From Okapia johnstoni (Eukaryota; Chordata; Mammalia; Artiodactyla; Giraffidae): DNA of 64,000 nt. The stretch's first letter is position 1; every line of letters starts with the position of its first letter. The stretch is from positions 11,987,501-12,051,500 of the forward strand of contig JAGTYA010000025.1 of NCBI GenBank assembly GCA_024291935.2, in the 5' to 3' direction. The notes under the pieces were generated by a model, which worked only from the letters and a program-made list of their open reading frames with translations, made no database searches and had not been told where the DNA came from. The translations under genes were made by a program, and so were the position numbers. This document shows positions 23,224 to 32,419 of the stretch, piece by piece.

Positions 23224-23313
23224 GCTGGGGCGGAGCCTAGGCCGCTGGGGCGGAGCCAAGGCCACTGGGGCGGAGCCAAGGCCACCGGGGCGGAGCCTAG
23301 GCCACCAGGGCGG
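23224..23313 (+). repeat. 20-bp GC-box tandem array in an L1 tail
   Basis: Four complete copies and one partial copy of a 20-bp unit, CTGGGGCGGAGCCTAGGCCG-like, start at 23224, 23244, 23264, 23284 and 23304. GGGGCGGAG recurs at 23227, 23247, 23267 and 23287. GGGGCGG is the core of an Sp1/KLF-type GC box. The array lies within the 3' part of an L1 copy and is followed by an A/T-rich GTGTTTAAATAGG. Regulatory function is possible but not shown. Confidence 0.85.
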
Positions 23314-23400
23314 ACTGTGTGTTTAAATAGGATGTATTTTATCGAGTGTAAATTGAACTTCAAAAACGTTGATCATTTTAAAAAGAAAAAAGAAACAAAC
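23314..23400 (+). mobile_element. Old L1 3' end (part 2)
   Basis: ATCGAGTGTAAATTGAACTTC and the GTTGATCATTTTAAAAAGAA end match an L1 3' tail. It continues the copy interrupted by the GC-box array. Confidence 0.6.
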
Positions 23401-24265
23401 ATAACATTGGGACTCGGTGGAACTGCATTATTTATAAATGACTTTGGAAGAAGTGTTACAGTCTTCATTCACACAGTCTCCTTTCTCCTGCCAGGGTCTC
23501 CTCCTGACCCCCGGGGTTACGCCCTCAATGCTAGCGCCCGTGGTGGGAGCGTCATGCACAGGTCTCCAGCCCCAGCCTCTCCTCGGGCTTCAACCCCAAA
23601 GTTGGAGTTCCACCTTAGTTCCTCACACTTGGTGGCTCAAATCTCTTTCAACCCAACGTGTAGGAACAACGTTGGTCCTCTCCCCGCTCAGAGCAGAGTC
23701 CTGGTATGACTTCTGTCTTAACACACCCACTGCTTCCCTCCCAGGGCGCGTCCAGACCACCCACTCTGCTTCTCACCTGTAAACCTCTCTAACCGCAGAA
23801 GTCTTCCTCACCTGCTGCCTCGACCCATCTCCTAAGACACCACGTCCACCTCAGAGGGCTGTGCAACCCCCAGCCGCCCAACTTAAGCTGGGCGCCCTCT
23901 GTTCACGCCTGGGGTGCTCGTCCACTGCAGGCCAGTCCCATCATGGCATCCACTGCACTTGGACCAAGACCGGAACCCGAGTGGGCTCCATCACCTCTCG
24001 TCTAACCCCCTCTGCTCTCCATGACTGGACACCCCTGGATGGTGTCCCTCTAGCCTAGCCTAGGTGCTTGGTCTCCCCACTTCCCTGCCAGCCTGGCTCC
24101 AATCCATTAATCTTCCCAACTGCAGCCAAACACCCACCCTAGGTGCCTCCTTTGACCACCACCCGCCCCACCCACCAAATCTAATCTCTCCCTCCTATCA
24201 GTCACTCTCCAGCCTCACACTTAACCCAATCTCAATTCCCCTTCTTCTTTTTCTGTAATGATTAG
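23401..24265. other. Unassigned region upstream of the gene candidate
   Basis: C-rich and pyrimidine-rich on the plus strand, especially 24060-24250, with no recognisable repeat or exon. It may hold distal promoter sequence of the gene that starts at ~24.43 kb. Confidence 0.35.
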
Positions 24266-24269
24266 ATCA

Positions 24270-24430
24270 GCCCACCAATGCAGCTCAGGTCTGTGACCCT
24301 GGGCCGCAGGGAACTGTAGCCCAATCAGCAGCTCCTGGTAAGCCCCTGCCTGCCTGGCTCGGCCCACCTCTCTATCCAATCAGCCCTCCTGGCAGCCCTA
24401 TAAGAGGTGCCAGAGCGTGGTGCGGGAGCA
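24270..24430 (+). promoter_or_regulatory. CCAAT/TATA promoter of the unidentified gene
   Basis: CCAAT boxes lie at about 24275 (CCACCAATG), 24321 (GCCCAATCAGC) and 24376 (ATCCAATCAGC), and a TATA-like TATAAGAG starts at 24399. The two nearer CCAAT copies share the CCAATCAG form. The TATA box predicts a start about 30 bp downstream, near 24428-24432. A GC-rich segment with three CCAAT boxes and a TATA box in the right order in front of a spliced exon is a typical RNA polymerase II promoter. The transcription start is inferred, not observed. Confidence 0.55.
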
Positions 24431-24615
24431 GAGGGTTTCCTGCTTAGCTCCTGTGAGGACCAGCCTGCCCTGGGAAGTACGAAGCCCTTGGACCAGCATC
24501 GTGACTGTAGACTCCTGGACCCTCAGCCCCAGCCGCTCTCCGGGAGGATCTCTTGGAAGTCGTTCCGTGTCTCCAGGCTCCAGAGCCGGCCTTGAAGTCA
24601 CAGCTGGGAGCCCAG
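24430..24615 (+). other. Non-coding first exon (5' UTR) of the unidentified gene
   Basis: It runs from the predicted start to the donor CCCAG|GTAGGT at 24615/24616, a very good splice donor. The stretch has no ATG in any frame, so translation of a spliced mRNA would start in exon 2. The exon start is set only by the TATA spacing and is approximate. Without a cDNA it stays a prediction. Confidence 0.5.
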
Positions 24616-25019
24616 GTAGGTGCCAGTGCCTGGAAGAGGGCATATCTTGTGTGATCAGGTGGGGGGTGGTCTCTGGTGCCCTGGGAGGGCTGCCCCCCGC
24701 CCAGACAGCCCCCACCTCCACCTCTGCTCCCCTCCTTCCTCACCACTTGGCTCTGGGGAAGGAAGCTTCCTTCAGTCTGCCCAGGGTAACCTCATCTTTG
24801 CCCACCCTGTTTGGAAAACTTGAGACAACCTAGGGAACCACCTCAGGGCCAAGCCCAACTTGCTGCTCTTTGAAAAGTTTAACCATCACTCCAAACCCCC
24901 TGCTGCCTCCTGACACTGCATCCCTCAGGTCCTGGTGCGGGGCAGGGGGGCAGTAGTGCCCGGCAGGGTGGGTGAGAAGCCTGGCATGTTGGAGCCTCCG
25001 GTTGATCCATTTCTCTCAG

Positions 25020-25081
25020 GCAGATTGCTATGGAGGAGCAGAGACCCGCCAAACGCTTTCACTCAATGGCCCCCGATCAAG
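25020..25081 (+). CDS. Start exon of an unidentified spliced gene
   Basis: Acceptor TTTCTCTCAG|G at 25019/25020 and donor GATCAAG|GTACGTC at 25081/25082 frame a 62-bp exon. Its ATG at 25030-25032 is the first in the spliced mRNA and has a strong Kozak context (G at -3, G at +4). The exon encodes MEEQRPAKRFHSMAPDQ and ends one base into the next codon (phase 1). I do not recognise this N-terminus; it has no signal peptide, is basic and proline-containing and looks soluble. The exon is supported by both splice sites, the promoter upstream and the absence of an earlier ATG, but not by transcript data. Confidence 0.5.
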
Positions 25082-25509
25082 GTACGTCAAGGCACCAGAC
25101 ACCCGCTTTAATCCTGCCCAGCGTCACGTCTGGCATTTGCTTGCGACATAGAAGGTGTTTTGGGGAGAAGGGCAGCCCTTCTCCTCAGCTTCCTTGGCCC
25201 ACCCAGTTCCCAGGTTCTTTCTGTCCTCCATTGCCAACTTCCCCATTAGAACCCCCAGACTTCCCTCCAGGGCCCTGGGTGTCCTGTCTCCAAGCTTCAC
25301 TTCCCACATGCAAGCCCCTTCACCCCCAGACCTGTTACGTAGGGGTTACATCCAGGGGACCAGGGTCAACCCCTTTGTTCTGAATTCTTCAGGACTTACT
25401 ACTTGGGCTGTTATTTGCAAATTCAGCAAACTCTTCCCTAATTATTTAACTTCAAACACAATCAAGGGCTCTGTCGTGACAGTCACCCCCTTCCAACCTG
25501 TTCCCGCAG

Positions 25510-25667
25510 GACTCCCCTACGCCCCCACATCAGCTGGGGACCCCATCCCCCTCTGGAGTCCTGTGCCCAGTTTCTTTCCCCGGGGTCCTTGTCTGTCTTG
25601 GCCAAACTCTGTGGAGCACCCAGCTCTCAACCCTCAGCTCCCAGTGTTCCTGGCCAAGAAGTAGGGG
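25510..25667 (+). CDS. Possible second coding exon or alternative end of the unidentified gene
   Basis: CCTGTTCCCGCAG|G at 25509/25510 is a plausible acceptor. Joined in phase 1 to exon 2, the frame stays open for about 50 codons and ends in LPVFLAKK and a TAG at 25665-25667. The peptide is proline-, tryptophan- and serine-rich (PIPLWSPVPSFFPRGP). There is no good splice donor inside it and no AATAAA within the next ~1.7 kb, so if this exon is used it either reads far into a long 3' UTR or belongs to a rare transcript. It may be chance. Confidence 0.3.
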
Positions 25668-25848
25668 AAAATTCACCCCTCTGGTGGTGACCCCGGATCC
25701 CTGTCCAGCCCAGGCCTCCCTCTGGATGACACAAGGGCCGCAGCACGGTCAGGCTCATCCTGTCGCCTGGACTCCCTTCTGGAACGCGGCCTTGGGCTTC
25801 ACCCCGTCCTGCTGGGGGAGGGACGGTCATCCAGGTCATCCAGCCACA

Positions 25849-26010
25849 GGCCGGGCGGTGCCACCCCCACAACGCCTGCGCCCCAAGTCCCGCCGTGAGG
25901 ACACTGCTCCCCTGTTCCGGTTCTCCCTGGACCACGACGGGGCAGGCCGGAGCCTGGCTCAGCTCCAGGAGGCCTCTCTCCCCTCCCCGCCCCACCCCCC
26001 ACCCCCCTGA
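25849..26010 (+). other. Coding-like segment of the unidentified gene region
   Basis: One plus-strand frame reads RLRPKSRREDTAP then LFRFSLDHDGAGRSLAQLQ before a proline run and TGA at 26008-26010. Third positions are mostly G or C and the residue mix is protein-like. A weak acceptor-like CCACAG lies at its left edge. I could not place it in one transcript with the other exons. It may be an unused exon, a relic or coincidence. Confidence 0.25.
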
Positions 26011-26053
26011 GGCAACTGCGTTTGTTCCGTTTGTCCACCCTTTTGAAGTTCAG

Positions 26054-26111
26054 GGACGGGGAAGCCTGGTGGGCTGTCGTCTATGGGGTCGCACAGACTC
26101 GGAAGCGACTT
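26054..26111 (+). mobile_element. Bov-tA/BovB-type 3' end fragment in the gene's intron
   Basis: GGGACGGGGAAGCCTGGTGG and TATGGGGTCGCACAGACTC then GGAAGCGACTTAGC match the right end of a Bov-tA-like element. It leads straight into an AGC microsatellite. Confidence 0.75.
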
Positions 26112-26138
26112 AGCAGCAGCAGCAGCAGCAGCAGCAGC
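26112..26138 (+). repeat. (AGC)9 microsatellite at a SINE 3' end
   Basis: Nine perfect AGC units directly follow the GACTT of the SINE-like end. In ruminants AGC microsatellites commonly grow from this type of 3' end. It lies between the start exon and the terminal exon of the gene candidate, so it is probably intronic and is a likely length polymorphism. Confidence 0.95.
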
Positions 26139-26289
26139 CCTGAGGCCAGGGGCGGTCATTTGTATTCAGACTGAGTCTCTCTAGGGAACCTAGACGGCAG
26201 GTACCGGTCCGTACAGCGGGAGTTACAATACCCGGCTGCCAGGGGGCCGGGAGGGGTGAAAGAGAGACAGGTGGGAGGCCCAGCCTGGA

Positions 26290-26418
26290 GAGGTCTGCGG
26301 GCCGGCGGCAGCCCCGCCCCCCGTTCCTCCCGCCCCTCCCCCTCCCCACCCCGCCCCTCCCCACCGCCCCACCCCTCCCCCCGCCCCGCCCCTCCCATTC
26401 CTCCCCCACCCCCAACCC
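26290..26418 (+). promoter_or_regulatory. C-rich GC-box tract before the terminal exon
   Basis: About 130 bp that is almost only C on the plus strand, with CCCGCCCC/CCCCGCCC repeated at least five times and CCACCCC several times. These are Sp1/KLF-type GC-box cores. The minus strand carries long G-runs. The tract lies 35 bp before a splice acceptor, so it may be an unusually C-rich polypyrimidine stretch, a promoter element of a CpG island, or both. Function is inferred. Confidence 0.4.
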
Positions 26419-26450
26419 CCGCAACGCTCACGGCTCCGTCTCCGCTCCAG

Positions 26451-26978
26451 GTGCTCAGCCCCACGCGGCGCGCTGCCCTTGGGGAAGAGGCGGAGATCCT
26501 GGGGGGCCCGCCGGCCCCGCGCAGCCCTCGAGACCCTTGGCCTATGTGAAGCCGTCGAGATGCGAGGCCCCCGGCTTCGTGGGAGGCGCCGCGCAGAGAG
26601 GCCGAAACCGCCGCCGAGGGAGCGGCCACCGGGCCGGGAGGGACCCCCCGCGCCCGGGGGGAGCTAGTGCGCCTGCTTGCGCCGGACCCGCGTGTGGAGC
26701 CGGGGCCCCGCCAGCGCCCGGAGCCAGAGGCCGGGCAGACGCAGGCCCTCGCGCCCAGCAGAGTGGCCGAGGCGGCGGCCGCGCGCGGGCTGACCCGCCA
26801 GGAGCTGCTGGACGCCTACGGACACTGGGACCTCAGAGAGGTCCGGCCTGCTCACTGCAACTACGTGGGATTTGTGCCCGCGGGCTCCGCCGCGATCATG
26901 GTGCAGACGCAGGCCGGCGTCTACCTGTACTCCATCCCCGGGGCCCAGACCCACCCCCGCCAGCTTCCCTCTCTCTAA
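26451..26978 (+). CDS. GC-rich terminal coding exon of the unidentified gene; frame conflict
   Basis: TCTCCGCTCCAG|G at 26450/26451 is a good acceptor. Joined in phase 1 to exon 2, one frame runs open to 27340 (313 codons in total) and begins convincingly (RPLAYVKPSRCEAPGFVGG). The best coding signal, though, is in another frame ending at the TAA at 26976-26978: from 26790 it contains LLDAYGHWDLREV and NYVGFVPAGSAAIMVQTQA, and 54 of its last 62 codons end in G or C. That frame is open only after a TGA at 26547-26549. Removing one base between 26550 and 26660, where the homopolymer-rich ACCCCCCGCGCCCGGGGGGAG lies (26642-26662), would link the two frames and give about 192 residues. The family is unknown to me. 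Alternatives: assembly indel, frameshift mutation in a decaying gene, or a splice site I missed. Confidence 0.5.
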
Positions 26979-27459
26979 AGACCCCAAGCCGCGCCACCTG
27001 CAGTCCCAGCGCTGTCCCCGCCTCTCCCGCGCCACCTGCATTGTCCAGGCTGAACCTGAAGGCTCCCTTGCAGGCCCGCCGGCCCAGGTCTGCTTCCCAA
27101 AGACCAACAGGACTGAGGGACCGGGCAGAAGGGCCCAGGACGCCCCCCAAGGGGGAGGGGCTGTGGGCAGCGCTCCCCAGCCAGCGGGGGCGGGACGCAG
27201 AGTCAGGATGCCTGGGTCCCTGGCGGCAGACCTGCAGGGAGGGCAGAACCGGCCAGACCACAGCGCTCCTTCAGCGGCATCGCGACTCCGGAGAACCCCG
27301 AGGAGACGGCATGGGAGTCTGGGAGTCTCTGGTCCTGTAACCCGGACCATAAGCTGGACCCGGGGGCTCGCAGACAGGAGGGGCTGGGGGAGCATCGAGG
27401 GACGGAAACAGGCCTGAAGGAAGCGCGTGCCTCCTGAACACAGAAGCACACAGGCTGGT
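26979..27459 (+). other. Predicted 3' UTR of the unidentified gene
   Basis: About 480 bases between the stop at 26976-26978 and the AATAAA at 27460. GC-rich, still with CpG, and lacking a second protein-like frame. The extension of the 313-codon frame into it has no special composition. Confidence 0.4.
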
Positions 27460-27490
27460 AATAAAGCCCTTCCTGGAAAAGCACTGAGAA
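27460..27490 (+). terminator. Polyadenylation signal of the unidentified gene
   Basis: AATAAA at 27460-27465 (GGTAATAAAGCCC) is the only such hexamer I found downstream of the start exon in 25.67-27.49 kb. Cleavage would fall about 15-25 bases later, in the GGAAAAGCACTGAGAAGG region. This fits the end of the terminal exon. Confidence 0.5.
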
Positions 27491-27597
27491 GGTTCTTCAG
27501 CCGGGAGAGAACAAGAAGAGGGAAGGAAAGAGCAGGAAGTGGGAAGCAGGGAGATAAGTAAACTGTATTATTATAAAGTCTGAATAAAGACAACCTG

Positions 27598-27810
27598 GGC
27601 TTCCCTGGTGGTTCAGACAGTAAGGAATCTGCCTTCAATGTGGGAGATGCCAGTTCGATCCCTGGGTGGAGAAAATCCCCTGGAGTAGGAAACTGTAACC
27701 CACCCCAGTACTCCTGCCTGGAGAATCTCAGGGACAGAGGAGCTTGGAGGGCTACAGCCCATGGGGTGCCAAGGAGTTGGACCCAACTGAGTGACTAACA
27801 CGTTCACTAA
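27598..27810 (+). mobile_element. Bov-tA SINE, plus strand
   Basis: Head GGGCTTCCCTGGTGGTTCAG, middle GGGTGGAGAAAATCCCCTGG and tail GGAGTTGGACCCAACTGAG. It sits just beyond the gene candidate's polyadenylation signal. Confidence 0.92.
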
Positions 27811-28925
27811 AGACAATCCTCGTAGAAAGCGGAATAATTCAAAACATAGAAACCTGGGGAATGGAAGCGTTCAAAGGAGCTAAAAGTGACTGAGAATCTG
27901 TCTAGTCCCTGGGGTCCTGGGGGGTGTTGAGCCAAAGGAGCAGAGCCCCAGATGTCTGTAAGCAGGGGCGCCCGTTGGCAGTCTCTGAACGAGCTGGGAT
28001 GAAAAATTCCAAACAGACTGAGGAACACGTGGACCCACGACTCCGATGAATCACACAAAAGGCTCGGGAGTGACAGAAACACGAGAAAGCAGGATGCGTT
28101 GACAATGCCAAGGAAGGAGTAGGTGGTGGCCTCTGCTCCCAGCTTCACTGGGAATGCCTTACACACTTCACCACCAGGCAGGGGTTTTCCAGGGTTTCCT
28201 CCCAGCCCTGCTTGATCAAGTTGAGATCACTCCCATCTCAGTCTGCTAAGAGGTTTACGATGAACTGGATTTCGTATTTTATTAAGCAGGCTTTGACTGC
28301 CTGATTCATTTGTAAGAGAAAACGTCCACGGAAAACCAAGAGAATTCTTCCCGTGAAAAGTGTTTTATTATGTATTCAATGATCTGCTTGAACAAACCTT
28401 TCTCTTGGCTTTTACTGGAGTACATCTTTTTTTAAAATTTCCATTTTCATCTTGCCAGCATCAGACTAGTTTACCATAACCAGAAAAAGACACCCCAAAA
28501 GAAAAAGAACAAGCGTCTCCCCCCACCCCCATCACACGGGCCTCTGGGAATATATGGGTACCTAAAGGCATCTCTGGGGTTTGATTTTTACAGAAACGGG
28601 GAATGCTTTCCTCCCAGGGTCCCCCAGGGTGATTACAGGGTGTGGGCAGGTGTGGTAGGCGTGCTGGGGGGGGGGGCTCCCCGAGCCCATTTCCCAGGTG
28701 TGCTGTGCAGCCCACGAAGCTGTCTCCAGAGAGCACAGCTCCGTGCTCAACCCCGTGCCCAGCTGTCCCCTCCACGAGGGAGGGCCGCCCTTCTCTACCG
28801 GGCTGCCCCCAGGGTGTCCCCAGCACCAGCATGCCGCAGTGCACACTCGCACGAGTCCCCAGGACTGGCTCTCTTTATTTTACACAGTAAATCCTCAAAG
28901 TGCGAGTCCCGCGTCAGGCAGTAAG
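27811..28925. other. Unassigned region with G-run, no gene seen
   Basis: No repeat family or exon I can name. A run of thirteen G lies near 28664-28676, where assembly may be unreliable. Confidence 0.4.
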
Positions 28926-28929
28926 GCCG

Positions 28930-29220
28930 TATTTTATCTTAATAGATATTAAGGAATTGCATTCAATTAGGTTGTGTCCGTATGGATTCCCATCAGCAGG
29001 ATGCGAGGGGGCCGGTCTCCACAGCCTTCCCAGCAATAAATGTTGGACGAAGTAATTTTTGCTCATCTCTTGAGTGAAAATATGTCATTATGGTTCAGAT
29101 TTGATTTGTCTTGACTGCTAATAAGGTTTAGTATCTTCTCACGAATTTATTGGCCATTTTTATTTCTATCTCTGTTAACAGTCCACATATATTCTTTTGG
29201 ACAGTTTTCCACTGGGTTTT
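28930..29220 (-). mobile_element. Old L1 ORF2 fragment, minus strand
   Basis: The plus strand (CTTCTCACGAATTTATTGGCC, AGTAATTTTTGCTCATCTCT and ATGTCATTATGGTTCAGATT) is the antisense of the L1 ORF2 C-terminal region. Short and diverged. Confidence 0.55.
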
Positions 29221-31129
29221 CAATCTCTGATCAGTCTGTGGGAACTTCTTGGGTATTGTCAAGTGATGCTTTCCTGCCCGTGGGGGTTTCCTGTCCCGAC
29301 ATCCTGCCCTTACTTGCTGTCATGACAGCGTCTCGTGGCCCCGAGTCCAGCCACCCCTGGGCCCAGCCCCAGGCCCTGCTCCCTGCCCAGGGCCAGAGCC
29401 CACACGGGCCACAGAGCACCGTCCAGCCGCAGGCTCAGAAGTGTTTCCTCAGCCCTTTCGCGGGTTAGACATTGTCCAGGTAAGTGTGCCAATTTGAGGT
29501 TTCCCGGAAAGGCTCAGCATTCACCCACTCCCCGCTCTTTGGGGGCTTTCACCTACATTCTTGGGAGACTTACCAACGTCCAGGCATCTGAAGGCTTTTC
29601 CTTTCTCATGTATTTTAGGCACTTTTAGTTTCTTTAGTTTAACAGGACGCATATTCTTGGTGAGTGAAGTACTCTCAGCCTTTCTGCAGGGGATGTGAAT
29701 CTTCAGACTTGAAGACCCCTGGCCTCTAGTTTCTATGTTGGAAGGAGACATCGCTTCAATCATAAATCTACATCAAGACGTTACAGTCTAGGTGCCCCTC
29801 CCCCTCACTTAGTACACGCGTGTTTACACCTTCACGCCCTCAAACACGTCATCAAAGAGCCTCGATCACCTGACAGTTAGGGGGTCCACGAGGACACAGA
29901 AGCACACCTGCAGGGAGACGGGCATCAGCTGCTCCCTGGCTGGGGGCTCACCGCACTGGTCACTGACTTCCCGCTGCCCCCCATTCACGTCTGCACAGGA
30001 GGCCTCTGGACGCCCCGTGCCCTCACCAGGCAGGGACCCCACTGTCCCCCCAGTCTCGGCTGGGATGGTAAGTTTTCTCCACGTCATCCACCCTCCTTCG
30101 GAAGTTTTACAGTGTATTGGGTTTATGTGTATGAAATTGCTGTCATGTTGGTCAAACATCAGCAGCGTCACGTGGTTTGACCCACACAATGAACTCTGTA
30201 ACACACACACCTGACAAAGCCTAACGCTAGCCCACCTCTACCTTTCTCTACCCTATTTGGACCTTTGGATACGTTTTCCCTGATCACTGCTGGTTCCGTT
30301 TTACATACTATTGCCTTGTACTTCAGTGCCATTTTGTCATCACCAAAGGAACCATCAGTAACACGATTCGCATTGATCACTGACGCTCACTTTGCTCTGT
30401 CTCCACGGCCACTGATCTGTTTGCTGTCCTCACACGTTGCTCCTTCGTCTGGAGCTCAGCTTCCTTCTCCCTGAAGTAGACTTCTTGGGAGATTTTCAGT
30501 AAAGAGCAGCTAGTGGTAGGCCCTCTCAGCCTGTCTGAACCGCCTCTGCTCAGGAGTGTGACTCTAATCCTGACACTTGAGCCGGATGTAAAATCCTAGG
30601 TTGACAACTGCCTCTCTCGCGGCCTTGAAGACGTTTTCCTGATGTTTCAGGCTGCTCTTGTTGCTGTTCTGAAACTTCCTGTGGCCCAAACTGTTCTCAG
30701 GAGTAAACTTCTGTCCTTCTCTGGGCCCTTTCATGACGTCCTTTCTGTCTCTGATGTTCTGAAGTTTCCGTAGGAAACGTCCACATGTCTGTGTTTTTAA
30801 AGCCTTTCTCTAGATTCACTGAAAGTCTTCTATCTGAGAACACAATGAAGAAGTGGAAGAGCCCCTGGGGGAGGGCATGGCAGCCCACTCCAGGATTCCT
30901 GCCTGGAGACTCTCCTGGACGGAGGAGTTTCTGGCCGAAGACTCCGAGCTCTTCTCACTTTCATTTCCTCTCTTCTCCTCGGGCGCCCACGTTGAACACT
31001 GTTGTACAATTTCTCTCAGATTTTTCAGGCAACTGAAGTTCCCAGGGAACCAGTCTTCCTGGTTTCTTCTTCTCTTTGGCCGTGATGGAGTCGTCTGTGC
31101 ACCTGTACGTGTGCATGTTTAGCTGATCT
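29221..31129. other. Unassigned region, no gene seen
   Basis: I see no gene. A small Bov-tA middle fragment (GGGGAGGGCATGGCAGCCCA) lies at about 30867-30935. The 30.5-31.1 kb part may belong to the same old repeat as the element that follows, but I cannot prove this. Confidence 0.35.
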
Positions 31130-31718
31130 CAAGCAAGGGTTATATTTACTGTGGAAGCACAAGGTGCCTGGACTGTTAAGGTGACTTTTCACGGTGGCTT
31201 ATTTTGGCTGATACAGGTATCGCGGTTGGGGTGGGGTGGGTGTCCCGCCACCCCAGGAACAGACTCTCAGCTTCTGGTCCCCATACGAGGAGGTGACGTT
31301 AGAGCCAGATTCTGGGTCCTCAGGCAGGGCCAGCCCAGGACTCTGGATTTTCCTTGAGAGTTATATCTACCCCCCACCCCCAGTCATGGCAGCTCAAGCT
31401 TCCTTCCTCTGGGCAGGACTGTGCAATTCATTCATTTTCCCCACTGGGGTTGCAGGAGTCACCCCAGCTTCAGTCCTTCCCTCTGGGGTGGGCAAGACAG
31501 GAGCCTCTGAATTGGCTGGAGCTGGAGGTCCATGAGCCCGAGGGCCCCCTCTCTCCCTTTCTGCCTTGCTCTCACATCTGGCATCTTCCTTCCTGGCTTG
31601 TTGTCTGTATCAGCACAAAAGAGAAGCTCGAGGCACCACCTCTAGGCCAGACTGCGTGGGTCCCAACCGAGGCTCTACCACAGATGAGTCCCTTAACCTC
31701 GGGCTCTCAGTCTTCCCA
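31130..31718 (+). repeat. Dispersed repeat X, copy 1 (family not identified)
   Basis: I recognise it as repetitive because its 31190-31290 part has a close relative in opposite orientation at 32400-32880. The segment GTCCCGCCACCCCAGGAAC through GGTCCCCATACG (31241-31292) is the single-copy form of the 53-bp minisatellite unit found there. I cannot name the family with confidence; an old L1 or a DNA transposon is possible. The short open frames here are not genes. Confidence 0.45.
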
Positions 31719-32090
31719 GCTGCAGTCACCATCTGCAGTGATTTTTGGAGCCCAAGAAAATAAAGTCTGCCACTGTTTCCATTGTTTCCCCATCCATTTG
31801 CCAGGAAGTGATGGGACCAGATGCCATGATCTTAGTTTTTTGAATATGGAGTTTTAAGCCAGCTTTTTCACTCTTCTCTTTCACTTTCATCAAGAGGCTC
31901 TTTAGTTCTGTTTCACTTTCTGCCATAAGGGTGGTGTCATCTGCATATCTGAGGTTATTGATATTTCTCCCGGAAACCTTGATTCCAGTTTGTGTTTCAT
32001 CCAGTCCAGCATTTCTTATGATGTATTCTGCATATAAGTTAAATAAGCAGGGTGACAATATACAGCCTTGACGTGCTCCTTTCCCAATTT
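31719..32090 (-). mobile_element. BovB LINE internal fragment, minus strand
   Basis: The plus strand reads GCTGCAGTCACCATCTGCAG to GACAATATACAGCCTTGACG, antisense BovB. The minus-strand reading includes SGRNINNLRYADDTTLMAES with the YADD box (around 31926-31985). The 3' end is missing, so this is only the reverse-transcriptase middle. Confidence 0.9.
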
Positions 32091-32204
32091 TGGGGAGGTA
32101 GGAGTACTAAATCACTTCGTTGGAAGGAATGGCATACAAAAGTAGGCAAAAATAAGCAGATGTCTTTGCACAGGTACAGAAAGAGTAAAAGGCGCAACGT
32201 TTGG

Positions 32205-32419
32205 TTTTCTAGTGCTGTGTAACGAAACACCCCAAAACTTAAGAGTCTTAGAACCTCTGTTTCTTTTATCTTGCTCAGAATGTGGCCAGTCAGGGATTCA
32301 GGAAAGAGTCTGCTGGGCAGGTCACTCTGACCAATGTGGCATCAGCTGGGGGCCCACGACTGACCAACTTTCAGCTCAATTGCAGATCACTGATTTTCAT
32401 TGTCATGTGACATCCCCCT
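32205..32419 (-). repeat. Dispersed repeat X, copy 2 (left flank)
   Basis: Sequence such as GCTGTGTAACGAAACACCCC and AAGCTGAGTCTGTTCCTGGG flanks the minisatellite. It resembles an old interspersed repeat also seen weakly at 55568-55730. Family uncertain. Confidence 0.35.

Noticed and set aside
22900..23709. 269-codon plus-strand open frame
   Set aside because: It runs through an old L1 fragment and the GC-box array into unassigned sequence. The repeated peptide comes from the 20-bp tandem unit, and there is no start or splice context.
26664..27638. 324-codon minus-strand frame opposite the terminal exon
   Set aside because: It mirrors the GC-rich plus-strand exon and its 3' UTR, with no promoter, splice or polyadenylation signals on the minus strand.
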